DNA of 64,000 nucleotides from Branchiostoma floridae (taxonomy: Eukaryota; Chordata; Leptocardii; Amphioxiformes; Branchiostomatidae): contig NC_049980.1 in the NCBI RefSeq assembly GCF_000003815.2, forward strand, positions 27,820,273 to 27,884,272, given 5' to 3'. This document shows positions 11,760-23,176 of the stretch, one piece after another. Position 1 is the first letter of the stretch. The number at the start of each line of letters is the position of its first letter. A model generated the notes under the pieces. That model saw nothing but the letters and a program-made list of their open reading frames with translations, was not told the origin of the DNA and searched no databases. The translations under genes and the position numbers were made by a program.

Positions 11760-11935
11760 TAATAATGTTTCTACGACTTATGTTGCCAATAGCAAAATCA
11801 ATGACGTCAAAATGACGTCATAAAATGACGTCTTCATATCTAAGTTACCAGTTGGGCACGGCCATCATCTAGCCACCACCTGGAATTAAAAAAAATACAT
11901 TTTTTTAGAAAATAATAGCAAAAAAAAACTGAAAT
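11760..11935. other. Stretch with clustered TGACGTCA-like palindromes
   Basis: Three GACGTC cores occur within about 35 bases at 11800-11835 (AATGACGTCAAAATGACGTC type). The consensus equals the cAMP-response element palindrome, but the same words occur in the dispersed repeats around 13340-13380 and 15770-15800. I therefore read them as part of a repeat family rather than as an enhancer. Confidence 0.4.
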
Positions 11936-11939
11936 AGAC

Positions 11940-12720
11940 TAAATCTGTTTATTGAAATTTCTTTATAGACAAATACCTGGTAGTTACAAGTTTAACGGGA
12001 TGATAAGCTAGATATTGTTGACCAGGTCATATGGTCCGCTTTCTTGGATTTAGGCCGATTACTTCACCAAATAAGCATAATTCATTCATATTTGATAATG
12101 AAAAATAATGTAAATAACATAAAATTTCATTTATGTAATGAAATAGCAGTAATGTAGCAAATGAAAATTGTATACAATGTTAGAATCAAAATTAGCCATT
12201 TTTGTCAAAATGCCTATAAACAAAAGATTTTCAGTCTCTATAAAATTGTTGCCAACTAAATGTTAGGAAAATGGATTCAACTTAAGCTGTTCTGGCGTTA
12301 TACGACATACGACATGAAAGTAGGCACAGGCCCTAACCCTATCCACACTGGGGGTGGGGTGGGGGTGGAAGGGGGGGGCGGGGTTGTTTAGCTAAAAGTG
12401 CCTGCGCCAACTTTGACGTCGTATAGCTCCTAAACGGATTGTGCTAAAACAGCCAAAATTGATGACTTTTCCTAGTGTATTGTTGGCAACGTTTTACAAA
12501 AACTTGTTTCCATGGTAACTGGTTTCTTAAAAGCATTTGCAAAAATCAATAATTTTGGTTTACAGAATGGTTAAGATTTTTTGCTGAAATATACGTATTT
12601 TCATATATCTTTAATATCTAACAAATCTAAGTGTGATATTTATAATTAAATATTCATAAATTATGCTAATGTATGACGTACTTGGTCACAATCTAAGATG
12701 GCTGACAATATCTTGATAAA
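11940..12720. repeat. Large imperfect palindrome with G-rich centre
   Basis: Left arm 11940-12330 and right arm 12395-12720 are diverged inverted copies of the same repeat family. Shared blocks are a TTGTTGCCAAC / GTTGGCAAC pair, TACGACATGAAAGT / ACTTTGACGTCGTA and the AT-rich distal parts. The centre, 12340-12390, is a G-rich run (GGGGGTGGGGTGGGGG type) on the plus strand that could fold as a G-quadruplex. No coding potential. Confidence 0.65.
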
Positions 12721-13179
12721 AAGTATATCCAGCTTATTTTCACTCGGATTTCATCACTACTCGGTATTTTCTTAAAGAAAACATTCATGTTAACGTTTTC
12801 AATTCATTTTGATGGGATTTTAGCGTTATATGTTGAACAAAATGTGCATGAGAAAACCAGGCTAAACCAGGCAGAGGTCGGAAGATAGGGGTCAGTCAAA
12901 TGCACTCATATTTTGTTTGTGGGATAGGTGGGTGGAACCTTCACCAACCATACAATTAAAACTTCTCAAGTATCTTTAATTATGGAGTTCTGGGATCTCC
13001 CTTAGTGACTCAATCAAGGCATTTTGAGCTGAAATTTGTCAAAATTCTGCTCCCTGCCCTGGTCATATTAGAAACAGTATTTACGTACGATTTAGATCTC
13101 CTGATCACAGCAGTTTCTTACTACAAAGTCTGGGACCTTGGCATTGTTTTATAGATATAAGAATAACGAGATTTAACCC

Positions 13180-13490
13180 TATCCAGACCGGGCTTTTTTG
13201 GGATACCTGGGACCGGGGGGAGGGCTCTTTTGACCCCCCCCCTTCGTAATTTCAAAACGGCTTGTGTTACGATCACCAAATTTGCAGGAGATGATGTACT
13301 AGTAAAGTTTTATATTTTCTGTAATTTTGGTATCGTAATAACGTAATATGACGTAATTATGACGTCATAATGTCATATTTTGGGCTAAAATCGTCTAAAA
13401 AGTTTCGTAGTCCTAACACACGTCGTTCGGAAGTTATAGGACGTCAAAGTTGGCGCGGGCACTTTTAGCACATCGTGCGCTGCTCATCAA
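13180..13490 (+). repeat. Dispersed repeat starting TTAACCCTATCCAGACCGGG
   Basis: Starts with AACCCTATCCAGACCGGGC and carries GGGACC(G)n, a (C)n run, TGACGTCATAATGTCAT and GACGTCAAAGTTGGCGCGGG. The reverse complement of the same opening ends the repeat at 16470-16505. Non-coding; a family present at least three times in the window. Confidence 0.65.
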
Positions 13491-14690
13491 ACTTTAAATG
13501 ATCGAAAACCTTTAATGAAACCCGGAGATATGAATGTGTGAAGAATTACGCATCTCTCAGCTTGTAGTGACAAAATCGTTGCTTAGGCTGTTGCTAAGGA
13601 GGTTTCACATCGCACTCCACAACAAAATTAACACAGTATTTTCCTCTAATGACCTCAGTAGAAGTGTAAGGAAAAGTGCTATTATGTTTAAAGTTTAGCA
13701 GACGCGGAAACAAGATGTTTAATTTCATTTCTGTCAGAATCTTCAGCAAAACTGTTGCTAAGGCCGTTGCTACGGGGATATTCAGTCATGTTTCAAGCAA
13801 ACTAAAGCAGAGAGTCAATGTTTCTGATGATTTTACTGTTAAGATAATAATTGATTGGAAATACTAATTTCTACATGGGGGATATACTCGTAAGAACACC
13901 CGAAAATGAATTGATTTTACACATTTTTATTTTTGCTCTTTAACGCCATTCAGTAGATACCTACTACATCACTGCGTATATGTAGTATGACGTACACAAT
14001 AAAAATACTCGTAAAAAAGGACTGTATCACGCATATTGAAAAGTCATCTAGAAACAAGGCGATATAATAAAGATCAAGAACAAGGCTATTCTGGGATGAA
14101 CACAAGTGCATTGTACTTATTCACCGATACAGTATGACATCATATGGCTTCGTTATATAGCGCGAACTGCAGACTAAGCTGTTCCCTCTAGAGCTGAAGG
14201 ACTTAATTTCCATCGTGAGCGCACGCCTGACCTCACGGCTGCATGGTGATCTCAGGACTGCTGACCTCAGGACTGGTTTAGAACTGAAGAGCCTGTCATA
14301 GGGGTAGAGTTAAGAAAACATTATAATAAGAAGCTAAAACATATAATGACGAAGCTTTCATTTGTTCCGAGTTTTGAAGATTTCTCAGATTCATTTTCAG
14401 ATAGAGATTTCTTTTACTGATGTGAAACGCAGAAGAAAAGCGGATCCGCAGAAAATAACTTCTAGTCAGCTTACAGATGTGACGCATTTGACAGAAACCG
14501 CAATTTTTGTACATTTAGGACTATTTTGTCATATTTTGTATAAGTTTATATAAAGCTGCAATTTTCCATAGTCAATATTGCCACACACGTTATCTGAGCA
14601 ATTTGTCCTGAAGAAAAATACTGGGAAGGTGGAGAATCAACCTTTGTTCAAACTAATCCGTATCATAAACATGCTATGAAGCATCCTCAC
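13491..14690. other. Region 3' of IF-c: no gene recognised
   Basis: About 1.2 kb without a supported gene. A short open frame at 13676-13867 has no recognisable domain. The tail exon of IF-c, if it exists, should lie here on the minus strand, but I could not identify a convincing acceptor followed by tail-like codons. Confidence 0.4.
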
Positions 14691-15426
14691 CCCAGTTCCG
14701 CCCTCCAGTAGCTTCCTGTAGGCCGCTATCTCCACGTCCAGGGACATCTTGATGCTCATCAGCTCCTGGTACTCCACGCTGTGCTGGGACATCTCCCCCC
14801 TCATCCTCTCCATCTGCCGCTCCAGTTCGGCAATAGCGACCTTGTACTCAGCAATCTCCCTCAGTCGGCGGGCCTCTGTTTCCGCCATGGTCGACTCCAG
14901 TGAACCGGACTGTTATAAAAACAGGTAAGAAAATGCAGTAAATACTAGTAACATCTACTAACATAGTTCAGTCAGAACGAACATATACTCTACTTTGTAT
15001 AAATGTGTCTAAAGAGATTGCCAAAGTAACATCCCCCACCTGCATACCTAAGTTGTGCAGTAGGGGGCAGGTGACTTCACTGTAGACCACTCACAGTTAT
15101 TCAATATAACCAGGTGGATAAATAACCCGGTCAATAGAGGTCCCGAGTTCGATACCCGCCAGAACGCCTTACGCTAAAGCCACCAAATATGGTGAGTTTT
15201 CCTAAAATATTGTTGGCAAAAATTTCACGAAGTTTAAAAAATTTTTCATTTTTTCGTGTTGCCATGTCAACCGTTTGTTGACAGGCAGTTTTGCCAAAAA
15301 TCACTATTTTTGGTTCTAACAATATATTTTTCACATTTATTTGCTATATTACTGCTATTTTGTTACATAAATAAAAGCTTATATTATTTAGCATATCTTT
15401 TATAATTATATATGCATAAATTATGC

Positions 15427-15962
15427 TAATTTGATGACGTCATCAGCTCAAAATGCAAGATGGCGGACCGTATGGCCAGATCAAGAATAACAAGCTAATT
15501 ATCCCTTAAAATTTGTAACTACCTGGTATTTTTTTCATCAGAAACCATCTAAATGAATGAATTTAGTCTATTTCCATTGCCCTTCGTGATTATTTGTTGC
15601 AAAAAAAGTACTTAAAAAAATTCAAGGTGGTGGATATAATATGGCGGAGCCTAACTCGTATCTTAGATGTGCATGACGTCATTTTATATAGTATAACTTG
15701 AAGTTTTCTGAGAATACCCTTTTTTCATGGGTCCGGCCAATATGATCAAATTGATGACGTCATAATTACGTCATCTTACGTCAACGTAACGTCAAACGTC
15801 AAACGTCAAATACATGTCAGATATTATGTCGATACCATGTCCTGAAAATTTGGTGGCCTTACGGCACGTTGTTCAAGAGTTAGAGGACTTAGAAGTGGAG
15901 GGCCTCAAAAGCCCCCCCCCCCCCCCCCCCCCGTCCAGGGATGAACAAAAAAACCCGGGCTG
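15427..15962. repeat. Dispersed repeat copy 1 in IF-c intron 5
   Basis: A TGACGTCATCAGCTC-type start is followed by an AAGATGGCGGACCGTATGG block, an AACAAGCTAATTATCCC block, repeated ACGTCAAACGTCAAACGTCAA near 15790 and a run of about 20 C at 15913-15932. Its AT-rich left neighbour (15170-15430) belongs to the same family as 12395-12720. Non-coding. Confidence 0.7.
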
Positions 15963-16505
15963 GTAATTTGAAGACGTCATCAGCTCAAAATGCAAGATGG
16001 GGGGCCGTATGGCCAGATCAAGAATAACAAGCTAATTTTCCCTTAAAATTTGTAACTACCGGGTATTTTTTTCTTCAGAAACCCTTTAAAGGAATGAATT
16101 TTGTTTTTTTCCATTGCCCTTTGGGATTTTTTGTTGCAAAAAAAGTTCTTAAAAAAATTCAAGGGGGGGGATATAATATGGGGGGGCCTAACTTGTTTTT
16201 TAGATGGGCAAGACGTCATTTTATATAGTATAACTTGAAGTTTTTTGGGAATACCCTTTTTTCATGGGTCCGGCCAATATGATCAAATTGAGGGCGTCAT
16301 AATTACGTCTTTTTAGGTCAAAGGAACGTCAAACGTCAAACGTCAAAAACATTTCAGATTTTATGTCGATACCATGTCCTGAAAATTTGGGGGCCTTTCG
16401 GCCCGTTTTTCAAGAGTTAGAGGATTTAGAAGGGGGGGGCCTTAAAAGCCCCCCCCCCCCCCCCCCCCCGTCCAGGGATGACCAAAAAAGCCCGGTCTGA
16501 ATAGA
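15963..16505. repeat. Direct copy of 15427-15962 with error-like differences
   Basis: Near-complete direct repeat of the preceding 536 bp, joined head to tail. Many differences change a base into its neighbour and so lengthen homopolymers: GGTGGTGG becomes GGGGGGGG, TTACGGCAC becomes TTCGGCCC, ATCTTAC becomes TTTTTAG. It ends with a second C run (16449-16470) and the CCCGGTCTGAATAGAGTTAA terminus. I suspect an assembly artefact (see findings). Confidence 0.6.
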
Positions 16506-17286
16506 GTTAAGTATAAGTTACAAACTATATATAATGCCGTGCCGCATTGCTCACGTCTATATAAAACAAATAGAGAAAATATCGTTACATCGTTACATCG
16601 TTTTTTTTTTTCTTTCGCAGTTTCATACTTACCTCACATTGGTTTCCAATGAGGAATTCAAGCATTTGTGTCGATAAAAAAAATATTAATGGACAAGATT
16701 ATCGTTTAATTAAAATTTGAAGGTTCTTGCCTATCCCCTTTTTCAGTTTTTTATCAGGTTTTCAGATGTTTAGGACTGCGCACTATATCTTACATGTATG
16801 TATATCACTGATTATCACCATTAACGCGTTGGTGGTAGTTCGTCTATATGGTAGACTGAGTTATAATATAGACGATGACCCAACCTTGCTCCTTAGAGCC
16901 TCCGTCTCGCCGGTGATGGACTGTAGAGTCACCTTCAGGTTGGTCAGCTCGGACCGGAGGGCGAGCAGAGCCTCGTTATCCGCTTCACGCTGCCGGGACA
17001 GCTCGCTGAACTGTGTGTAAAAGCAATAGCAAGTTGAACTGTGATTTACGAGACAAAAATTGGAAAGATCAGTATTTTTCAAGAAATGAACAATTCACTG
17101 ATTGACGTCACGTTATGTAAATGAACACTGTGACTTCATGAGCAGTGGATCATAAGTTGCCGGAAGCCTATGGGGCCCTGTACCGTATTTGTTTAGGTAT
17201 GGTTGTAAATTTCTGATGTTTAGGGCTTTTTCCCCTCTAGAAACAAAGTCTGTCAACATGTTTTGTTTTTGTGTATGTTTCGTTAT

Positions 17287-17302
17287 TGGGGGGGGGGGGG
17301 GG
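17287..17302 (+). repeat. Poly-G run in IF-c intron 4
   Basis: Homopolymer of about 16 G on the plus strand within the intron between exons 4 and 5 of IF-c. The paralogous intron of IF-a lacks it. Confidence 0.8.
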
Positions 17303-18707
17303 GCGTTACTTCGTGCTACATCATATATGAGCTGATGGTGTTACACCGAAGGGCAGTTGCACCGGCTATGTACCAGCGTTAAGCCTGTTTTCCTGACAAT
17401 TCAAACGAAGGAGAAAATACAAACACTCCGTTCTATGTACTAAGCAACATTTTAACTGTGATATTGCATACAATATTTTCGTTGCTACGTAGTGAAGCGG
17501 ACTTCTTATTGATAGTGCCAAATAAAAACACTAATAAATGACACTTTTCGTTTTCAATGTCCACGACAAAATTTTCATACTTTTCGTTTATCAGTACTCT
17601 GATCAATAATTATATCCACCGTGTATTATTACCGCGGGTACACACCCGATTCAGTTATGAGGCCGAGGTCCCATTATCGTCAACTTTTGAAAGAAAGCAA
17701 AGCTCCAACCACGATGCCCTACCGTGGATCCAAAACTAGGCCTCCCGTTTAAGAACTAATTGGAACAGGGAGCTCAATTGTGAAGCCGCTACCCATTGTT
17801 GCAATACAGATAAGGCTGTCTCATGTCAGGAGTGTGTTATTGACAACAACAAAAACACAACATTGATCTGCCCTGAGTTAAAACGTTTTATTCATTCTTA
17901 CCTTGACCTTGTACTTGGCCTCGGCCTCCTCCCTGTTGGCCTGGCCCATGATCTCGTACTGCAGGCGGATCTCACGCAGCGTCTCGCTCAGGTCGGGGCC
18001 TGCAAAGAATGGCGTCTCCGTCTCAGCTATGGCCACGGCCTCGTTCAGCTGGCTCTACACCCTCCTAGTCTCCTGTATGGGAAACACATCAATTGCATCT
18101 TGAGAAACTAGATGATCACCTACAGTTTACCTACTGCGTGAAATCAAAGTTAAAGTTCTGAAATCTTCTATGACTTGGTAGGTTCTTGCAACGGAAAACT
18201 ATTTCAAAAGGTACATTCCATTTTTCGTTAGCATACATGTACCAAGGGAAAAAAAACAATAGATTAACGAGGTCTCTAACACTAAACGGACATAATATTC
18301 ACCTCATCATAGACCCTCTTCAGGAACTCAATCTCCTCCTGTGCTGTGGTCAGCCTGTTTTCCACTCCAACACGCTCCACAGTTGCCGCATCCACCTCCT
18401 GAAACATATCGAGAAAAATCTTCAAACATCTGGCATATCGATAGCAATACTCCAAAATATACTTAAGAATTGGATATGTTAATTGTATATGAACACCATA
18501 AGGATCTAATGGAACGACAAACACACCTTCTTGACCGCTGCAAGCTCAGCCCTCCTTGCTGCATTTGCGGCAGTCTCGGCCTCGCATCTGCCGGGAATCA
18601 ATTTGAAAGTGAATAGAACATTTGGACCATGTGTTTATTTAAACGTCGACGCTACTCTGATAATGCGCTTTATTCAAAGTTTAACTATAAATTAATGACT
18701 TTTTACT

Positions 18708-19082
18708 GGGGTGCCTAAGCATTTGCAGGAACCCTATGAGATTCGTACAAATATTTTGTAATACGCACGAATCTCTATGCGAAAATGCATGAACCTTATG
18801 AAAATCACACGAATCACGTACGAACGATATGTGATTCGCACGAATCACTATGTGACACATACGAACCTTATGCTATTTGCGCGAAGCTTATGCGAATGAC
18901 GTGATATCACGTGACCCGGCAGTGGTCAGCCTGTTACGCATCTGGTTCGTGCAAATCGCATAAGGTTCGTGTGTGATTCTTGCGAATCACATAATGTTCG
19001 TGCGTTTTCATATAGTGATTCGTGCGTATGTCATATTGTTCGTACGAATATAGGAGGGCTCGTGCAAATACTTAGGCACCCC
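18708..19082. mobile_element. Foldback element (375 bp) in IF-c intron 1
   Basis: Begins GGGGTGCCTAAGCATTTGCA and ends as its inverted counterpart (TGCAAATACTTAGGCACCCC). The inside is a long imperfect palindrome built from repeated CGAATCAC / GTGATTCG and TTCGTGCG words. The equivalent intron in IF-a (1530-1702, about 170 bp) does not contain it, so it is an insertion. No coding capacity; non-autonomous DNA transposon or foldback. Target-site duplication was not resolved. Confidence 0.8.
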
Positions 19083-19525
19083 TGATTTAGAGATATCAAT
19101 ATCAGGGTGCTTTATTTCTTTTTCTTTTGTTTTATAACGTTAGTATCATGTGTGACTTACTTTGCCTGCCACTCCTCGGCCTGTGCCTGCCAGCTGGCCC
19201 TCTCGGCCTCCTGCTGAGTCGTCTCCTGGGTGAGCTGGTCCACCAGCGCGCGCAGCTCCGTCAGCTCCGTCTCGTACACCTCCGTGATGTTTCTCTCCTC
19301 GCTCCGACTCGCCTCCTGGATCCGGATCTGGGTCGTCAGCTTGGTATTGCGCTCCTGCAGGGACCGCACCTTCTCGATGTAGCTGGCGAAGCGGTCATTC
19401 AGGACGACCAGCTCCCTCTTCTCGCCGCTGCGGGTCACCCTGGCGTCAGCGAGGGTTTGCAGCGCCCCATCGGTGGCGATGTAATACTTTCCGCCGCCGA
19501 CTCCAGCTCGTCCTTTGGTGGCCAT

Positions 19526-20467
19526 GGCGTGTCCTCTGATCTTCGAGCGTGTCTTTAAGTTGAAACTAGCTTTCGTAGCAAGACTGTCTAGGCGGTATGT
19601 TCTGGTGCTTTACAGTTTTATCATGGTCACACACCGTCACCTCCTGCCAATAATCTGCTCGACCCACGAAGCTCGCTATTGGTGAACTGCACCGTTTCAG
19701 ATTATAGAAACTCATTGGTTTCTGGTTTCAGGGAGGTTTACCAAGGACATAGCCGACCTCAATGTGTCAGCACATTACAGGTTCATGACCTGTCTATTTA
19801 ACCAAATACCTTTATATAGAAAGTGATTCGTGTACTTACAAGCTCCGTAGTATGTAGGGCAATCAAATGTTTGAGGAAAAATAAATCTTGAAGCTAAAGG
19901 GGAGTATGCGGCAGAAGTGTTCTAAACCTTTTTTTCTGATTATAGCAAATATAATTTATCAAAAATTTATTTACACGACTGTGTTCGTAATCATTTCATG
20001 ATTTCATAGTAAGTCTATATTCTTAAACTTTTAATACAGACTTATCTGCCTATTGCATGGTGGGAATGCGATGCTTGGAAATAACCTGTCGCAAGTATTT
20101 AGGGCAAACAAATGTTTGATATAAACCACGAACACACCCTCTTCGGCAAAGTGTGCACGCTTATATATGCGTCGCTTTTCGTTAGCTACGTATTCTGTTG
20201 TCGGAATTTGGCAATTATAAAGATGTACTTATAAGGCATTGTTTGGTAACGTTCCTTGCCTGCGTGTTTACCGTCACATATGTACCAGTTGATGTGTCTG
20301 GTTGGACATGGACAAAGTAGCTGACCAGCACTTACGTAGATGATCCTAAAATAGCAAAGCAGTGCGCAGAAGTCTATTCTTTTGCAGCCCTATACAAGCT
20401 ACAAAACACAGGATACCACTCTCGCTAAGGCTGACTAGAATCAAAGCATATCAAACTGAGTGTCGAA
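19526..20467. promoter_or_regulatory. Divergent intergenic region between IF-c (minus) and IF-d (plus)
   Basis: The left 650 bp are homologous to the IF-a upstream flank and include the LINE-free counterpart of the LINE insertion site (20030-20070). The rest, up to the IF-d ATG, has no recognised feature. Both genes would be driven from this 0.94-kb interval; no TATA box was identified. Confidence 0.5.
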
Positions 20468-23176
20468 ATGATTCAACCGAAAACAAGCGAGGCAGTTCGA
20501 AGCTCTGTAAGGCCTTCGTTGATCACCAGGGGTGAAGACTTCAGTAGATCCGGACCCGAATCTCTCAAGGCAAGAACACGCGCCATCCGAGCCGGCAATG
20601 TGATCACATCCCTGCGAGGGTCTGGCGGCGCGCAGCAGACCATGGCCGGCGCACGCAAGGCTCGAGCCCAAGAGAGGGAGGAACTATCCGCCCTGAACAA
20701 CCGCTTCGCCTCTTACATCGAGAAGATGCGCTCCCTCCAGCAGCGTAACTGCACGCTGGAGGCACAGGTGCTGAAGCTCCAGGCGACGGAGACGACCGCA
20801 CACACGAAGGCGCTTTACGAGAAGGAGACCAGAGACCTGCGCACGCTGGTGGACGAGCTGTCCGAGGAAAAGGCCAAAATGGTTCTGGAGAGAAACCAAT
20901 GGCGGGAACAGGCAGAGGATTACAAAAGAAAGTAAGTTGCTGTTTTGTTTTTCGGCTTCTCATGAGCTCCGTTGTATTTGTATTTCAACAAACGCCTATC
21001 TGTAAGTGTTACACTTCTTCTGGAGAAAGAAAAAAAAAACAATGTGACTGTGTAAGAAAACGGAAACACCTGCACAATTGTCAAGAAGACCCACGTAGAT
21101 TTTTTCACACATATTTGCATGAATTCGCTGAAGACAAAGATACTACAGTCAATAGACAGAGACTAAGATTACCTTTGCAGAAACAACGGTCGAATAGTTC
21201 TCATGGGCGGTGCAGTGTATTATTATGACATGTTTATTGATGTCTAAAAATGAGACGTTGTGACTTAGTTGGGCTGTTATTCTGTCATTAGCTGTGCTGA
21301 ATGTTGATTCGAAACTTTCCCTGATAGGTGGGAGGATGAGGCGGCCTGGCATGCGGAGCTGAATACTGAGGTTTCAAAGCTCAATAAAGTAAGTGCCATT
21401 GCCTTCGGATATTTCGGTACTGTTAGCTATATGCAACCGGATGACGAATCTTTGTGTCATGAACAGATTCAAGCGTTCACAATTTTTGCCATGCCTTTTT
21501 GTACGATATCCACCTCTTTTAGCTGTTCATAAAAGATTTGCGCACTCTACGCCTTTTCTCCAGGACTTGTATGCTGTAACACTAGTACGTTTGGACCTGC
21601 AGAATAAGATTTCTACGAAGCAGGAAGAGATCGATTTCATGATGATGGTGCACAAGCATGTAAGGTTCATGTTACATTCCTGACCAAACATCTTATCATT
21701 ACAATGGTAAATTGTGGAAGACCAACACGAGCTACTGACAATTTTTATACTTACTAGTTGAATTGTACAGGAGACGTTAGTCAAGGTTTGCAAAATGGCA
21801 TTTTGACTTTCCATTGTTATGTTACGATTCTCAATAATGAATTAAGAAAGAATGGAGCTGTAACGAATATTGATAGATGGGCATGAAAAAAGTATTAATC
21901 TTGGGCCCTATGGATGACGTCATCAGCCATGAGAAAATACAGCACTTCGGTACTTCAATGAAGCTATGTTTTATGTGCATATATAATGATGAAGGCTACA
22001 AACTAACGTTAATAACTACACATCATTAGCAGAAACAAAGTGTCGCAAACGCGAGTTTATAGCTTTGTGTGTGTGTTTATGTGTGTGTGTGTGTGTGCGC
22101 GTGTGTGTGTGCGCGTGTGTTTGTGTTTGTGTCTGCGTGTGTGCGTGTTAAAGATCTGAATATCTTTTTGTTTGCAGGAAGTGAAGAAACTTCAGGACCA
22201 GTTGAACGAGAGCCTGTCCATTGTGCCTGTTGATTGGACTCAGGAGGCCGGACCTGACGTCATTGCTGAGCTGTACGACCTGCGCCAGCTGTATGGAGAC
22301 TTCTGCCGGAGCATTCAGGAGGAAGCAGAGGCCAAGTACAAAGAGAAGGTAAGTTATAGGTAATGACATTTGTAAGATGCTGTGTTCACGTATACAACTA
22401 TATAATTGGAATGGGAAGGTGTTGAGTAGGCAAGAGAATTTGTTGAGTAACCAAGAAACTTGATGGCTGTGGTCTAAAGAAGCCACAAGAAATTCTGTTC
22501 AGGGGCAAAGACAGCGCATTTAATGTGGCATTTCTTTACAATTGATGTATGCAAATGGACGTACGGTAGTAGACCATCATAGGTAAAATACTTTTCTGTA
22601 ACATAACATGTAATGGTAATATAGTAAAAAAAAACATATTGTCTGTGTTTCCCCAGTTCACTGAGCTTGAGCTCGAGCGGGAGAGGGAAAACAGGACAAT
22701 GCTGGCCGCCAGGTGTGAGCTCCTCGCCTCCCGAAAGGAGGTGTCCGATCTTCGACGACAGCTCAACACTTTGATGACCAGCACTGAGACCGTGAAACAC
22801 GAGGAGGTGTCCAATCTTCGAGGACAGCTCAGCACCTTGATGACCAGCGCTGAGACACTGACACACGAGGTGAATTTACAAATCATTCAACACACCAATA
22901 GAGGGTAGATATATAATACTCCGTGAAACAGGCCTAGGAAAATAACACAACATATATACTGACGTGGATAACGCAACCACTCATTGTTGTTTCTTTGAAC
23001 TGAGGCCGTACCAAAGCCGTCAATTAAAAGAGAAACAAATATACGTCTGATTACAAACATAGTTGATAAGTGTATTAATCCAATTTGGTAACGACTTCTT
23101 TTTGCAGAGCTCGTCTTCTTCATCTACCACCGTCCAACAAGTAACAATCACTTCTCAGAGAGACATAGCCATGTAA
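20468..23176 (+). CDS. IF-d: divergent intermediate filament protein lacking the rod-end exon
   Basis: Exons 20468-20931, 21328-21388, 21564-21659, 22178-22348, 22657-22869 and 23108-23176; total 1074 nt, 357 residues, all GT-AG. The head is about 65 residues, Arg/Ser rich; a second possible start at 20642 would shorten it to about 12. Coil 1A begins LSALNNRFASYIEKMRSLQQ. Exon lengths 61/96/171 match the other IFs, but exon 5 is 213 nt instead of 126 and contains a 22-residue tandem duplication (EVSDLRRQLNTLM.. / EVSNLRGQLSTLM..). The usual 221-nt exon with the [16 protein letters not shown] rod terminus is absent: exon 5 joins in phase to a last exon coding a Ser-rich SSSSSSTTVQQ tail. An IF without this motif would not be expected to assemble normally. 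AATAAA lies at 23702; a spliced 3' UTR is possible (AG at about 23459). Confidence 0.8.
22062..22150 (+). repeat. (GT)n microsatellite upstream of IF-d exon 4
   Basis: Imperfect GT/GC-GT run of about 85 bp ending about 28 bp before the exon 4 acceptor at 22177. Confidence 0.85.

Larger units (their letters stand above)
14691..19525 (-). pseudogene. IF-c: intermediate filament gene with an in-frame stop in exon 4 (probable pseudogene)
   Basis: Exons on the minus strand: 19525-19161, 18587-18527, 18398-18303, 18072-17902, 17010-16885 and 14909-14691 (365, 61, 96, 171, 126 and 219 nt). Closest relative is IF-a: exon 1 differs at only a few residues and carries the same [16 protein letters not shown] coil start. 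Exon 4 has TAG at 18057-18055 where IF-a has CAG (codons for ETRRV, stop, SQLNE against ETRWVQSQLNE). The last exon reads to [12 protein letters not shown]-like residues but then GTG in place of the usual EEIR, and no tail exon was found. Reading past the last donor gives a stop within 20 codons. An escape is possible: the AG of this TAG could act as an acceptor and drop six codons in phase. Otherwise the product stops within coil 1B. Confidence 0.75.

Noticed and set aside
11800-11835. cAMP-response enhancer from clustered TGACGTCA words
   Set aside because: The same words recur in several dispersed repeats in the window, so repeat membership is the simpler explanation.
20468-20641. Firm choice of the upstream start of IF-d
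   Set aside because: ATG at 20642 has good context and would give a head like the other IFs; I kept 20468 as the longest frame but do not regard the start as settled.
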